Source: Semisulcospira habei
Taxonomy: Eukaryota; Mollusca; Gastropoda; Semisulcospiridae
Length of the DNA stretch: 64,000 nucleotides
NCBI GenBank assembly: GCA_036245525.1
Contig: BTPG01000006.1
Span: 67,388,708 to 67,452,707 of the forward strand
Reading direction: 5' to 3'
Positions 63,241 to 64,000 of the stretch are shown piece after piece; the first letter of the stretch is position 1; the number at the start of each line of letters is the position of its first letter. Both the position numbers and the translations under genes were made by a program. The notes beneath the pieces are model-generated. The model did not search any database. It had not been told where the DNA came from and saw only the letters and a list, made by a program, of their open reading frames with translations.

Positions 63241-63453
63241 TTGTTCTCGTCATTGAGAGAGTATTTGATGGGATATGCCCATACGCCCTCCACCGCACCC
63301 TCACGAAATCTTGTCAGAGTTCATTTCAGTACTGTACCGACTCCGATCGGTGAGGTTGAATCGCACCGAACTTTGAATGGGTCGCTGACTTGGAGTATTT
63401 ACGAAAACTTTCTGAGTTCTAGTTTGACGATGCAACTGAGGCTGACGTCACCA

Positions 63454-63700
63454 AGCAAGAGGCATTGATTCTCATGAGCCCCCGCAATTGCGGGGGCTCA
63501 GGAGAATCCACGCCTCTTGCAGAGACGGATGATGGCCTTGGATTGTTGAAGGCAGTTCAAAAGTAGTTAATTTCACCGACGACTATTTTTTTACTTTGAG
63601 GACGAAAACGATGCTGATCTGAGACAGCAAGACGCACTGATCCTCACGACCCCCTTGCAGTCTTCAGGTGCACATGAGACTCTACGCTTCGTGCAGATGG
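63454..63700. mobile_element. Two family B hairpins
   Basis: 63454-63525 (GCAAGAGGCATTGATTCTCA ... GGAGAATCCACGCCTCTTGC) and a decayed one at 63627-63700 (GCAAGACGCACTGATCCTCA ... GAGACTCTACGCTTCGTGCA). 63701-64000 shows nothing further apart from a short direct repeat, CTAAATCAATCGAGCA(G/C)CGATAA. Confidence 0.78.
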
Positions 63701-64000
63701 ACAGGAGTTTCTAAAGAAACCGTACCGTTCAAGTGATTGATGGTTTAATCTGGCCCAGGGAAATCTCTATCCCCTTAACCTTCCCCCGCGACAATGAACG
63801 GTCCGCAATCGGCGTTAGCCGAACATCAAACGAGGATCAGACTGGGCCGTATCTTGCCGGGCAGGCGCTAACTGCTGACTAAATCAATCGAGCAGCGATA
63901 ACAGGCGCAATCCTCTAGTAGCTAAATCAATCGAGCACCGATAAGAAACGCAATCGTTGTTGGCGTCAGTGCCGGGAAAGGATAGGCACCAAAAAGGTCC

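Overview
This window is eukaryotic and animal. It has spliced coding exons with consensus GT/AG junctions, long introns, tRNA-derived SINEs, LINE 3' ends, a Penelope-like element, a Ty3/gypsy LTR element and many CA/CT/ATT microsatellites. The mix of decayed elements, hairpin MITEs and microsatellites suggests a lophotrochozoan, most likely a marine mollusc (a gastropod is my guess). The species cannot be fixed from the sequence alone.

Only two host genes are supported. (1) The last three coding exons of an ERGIC2-like gene lie on the + strand at 1198-1295, 3160-3322 and 6371-6588 (stop at 6586-6588). Reading phase is preserved across both introns. (2) One long first coding exon of a transcription-factor-like gene lies on the + strand at 52855-53473. 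It has an eh1-type Groucho-binding motif and a His/Gln-rich tract and ends in a GT donor. Its DNA-binding domain is not in the window.

Nearly everything else is mobile or repetitive DNA. 0-12 kb: ERGIC2 exons, with hairpin MITEs (family A), two roughly 1.2-1.5 kb non-autonomous elements (family R), a hAT-like MITE and tandem repeats in the introns and downstream. 12-17 kb: a LINE 3' end, then a 3.3 kb head-to-head inverted dimer of the 3' part of a Penelope-like element, flanked by a 13-bp target-site duplication. 18.1-27.4 kb: one Ty3/gypsy element with two roughly 1.0 kb LTRs and a 5-bp duplication. Its pol order is protease-integrase-RT, most of RT/RNase H is deleted, and its integrase is split by a 3.4 kb DNA transposon with 16-bp terminal inverted repeats and a 3-bp duplication. 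27.4-50 kb: SINEs, LINE ends and dozens of hairpin MITEs. 51-53.6 kb: a comparatively repeat-poor promoter and first exon of the transcription-factor gene, flanked by two GC-rich palindromes. 53.6-64 kb: more MITEs, segmental duplications, a SINE with a paralogous empty site, and a 9 x 72 bp tandem array.

The most notable theme is hairpins. At least five sequence-unrelated families (called A, B, D, E and G here) share TTAA ends and a near-perfect palindromic core, and copies of A and B differ by paired changes on both arms. Separately, the Penelope-like element has produced inverted-dimer (foldback) insertions at several sizes, each bounded by an 11-13 bp target-site duplication. That points to a repeated twin-priming or snap-back route of insertion, not to chance rearrangement.
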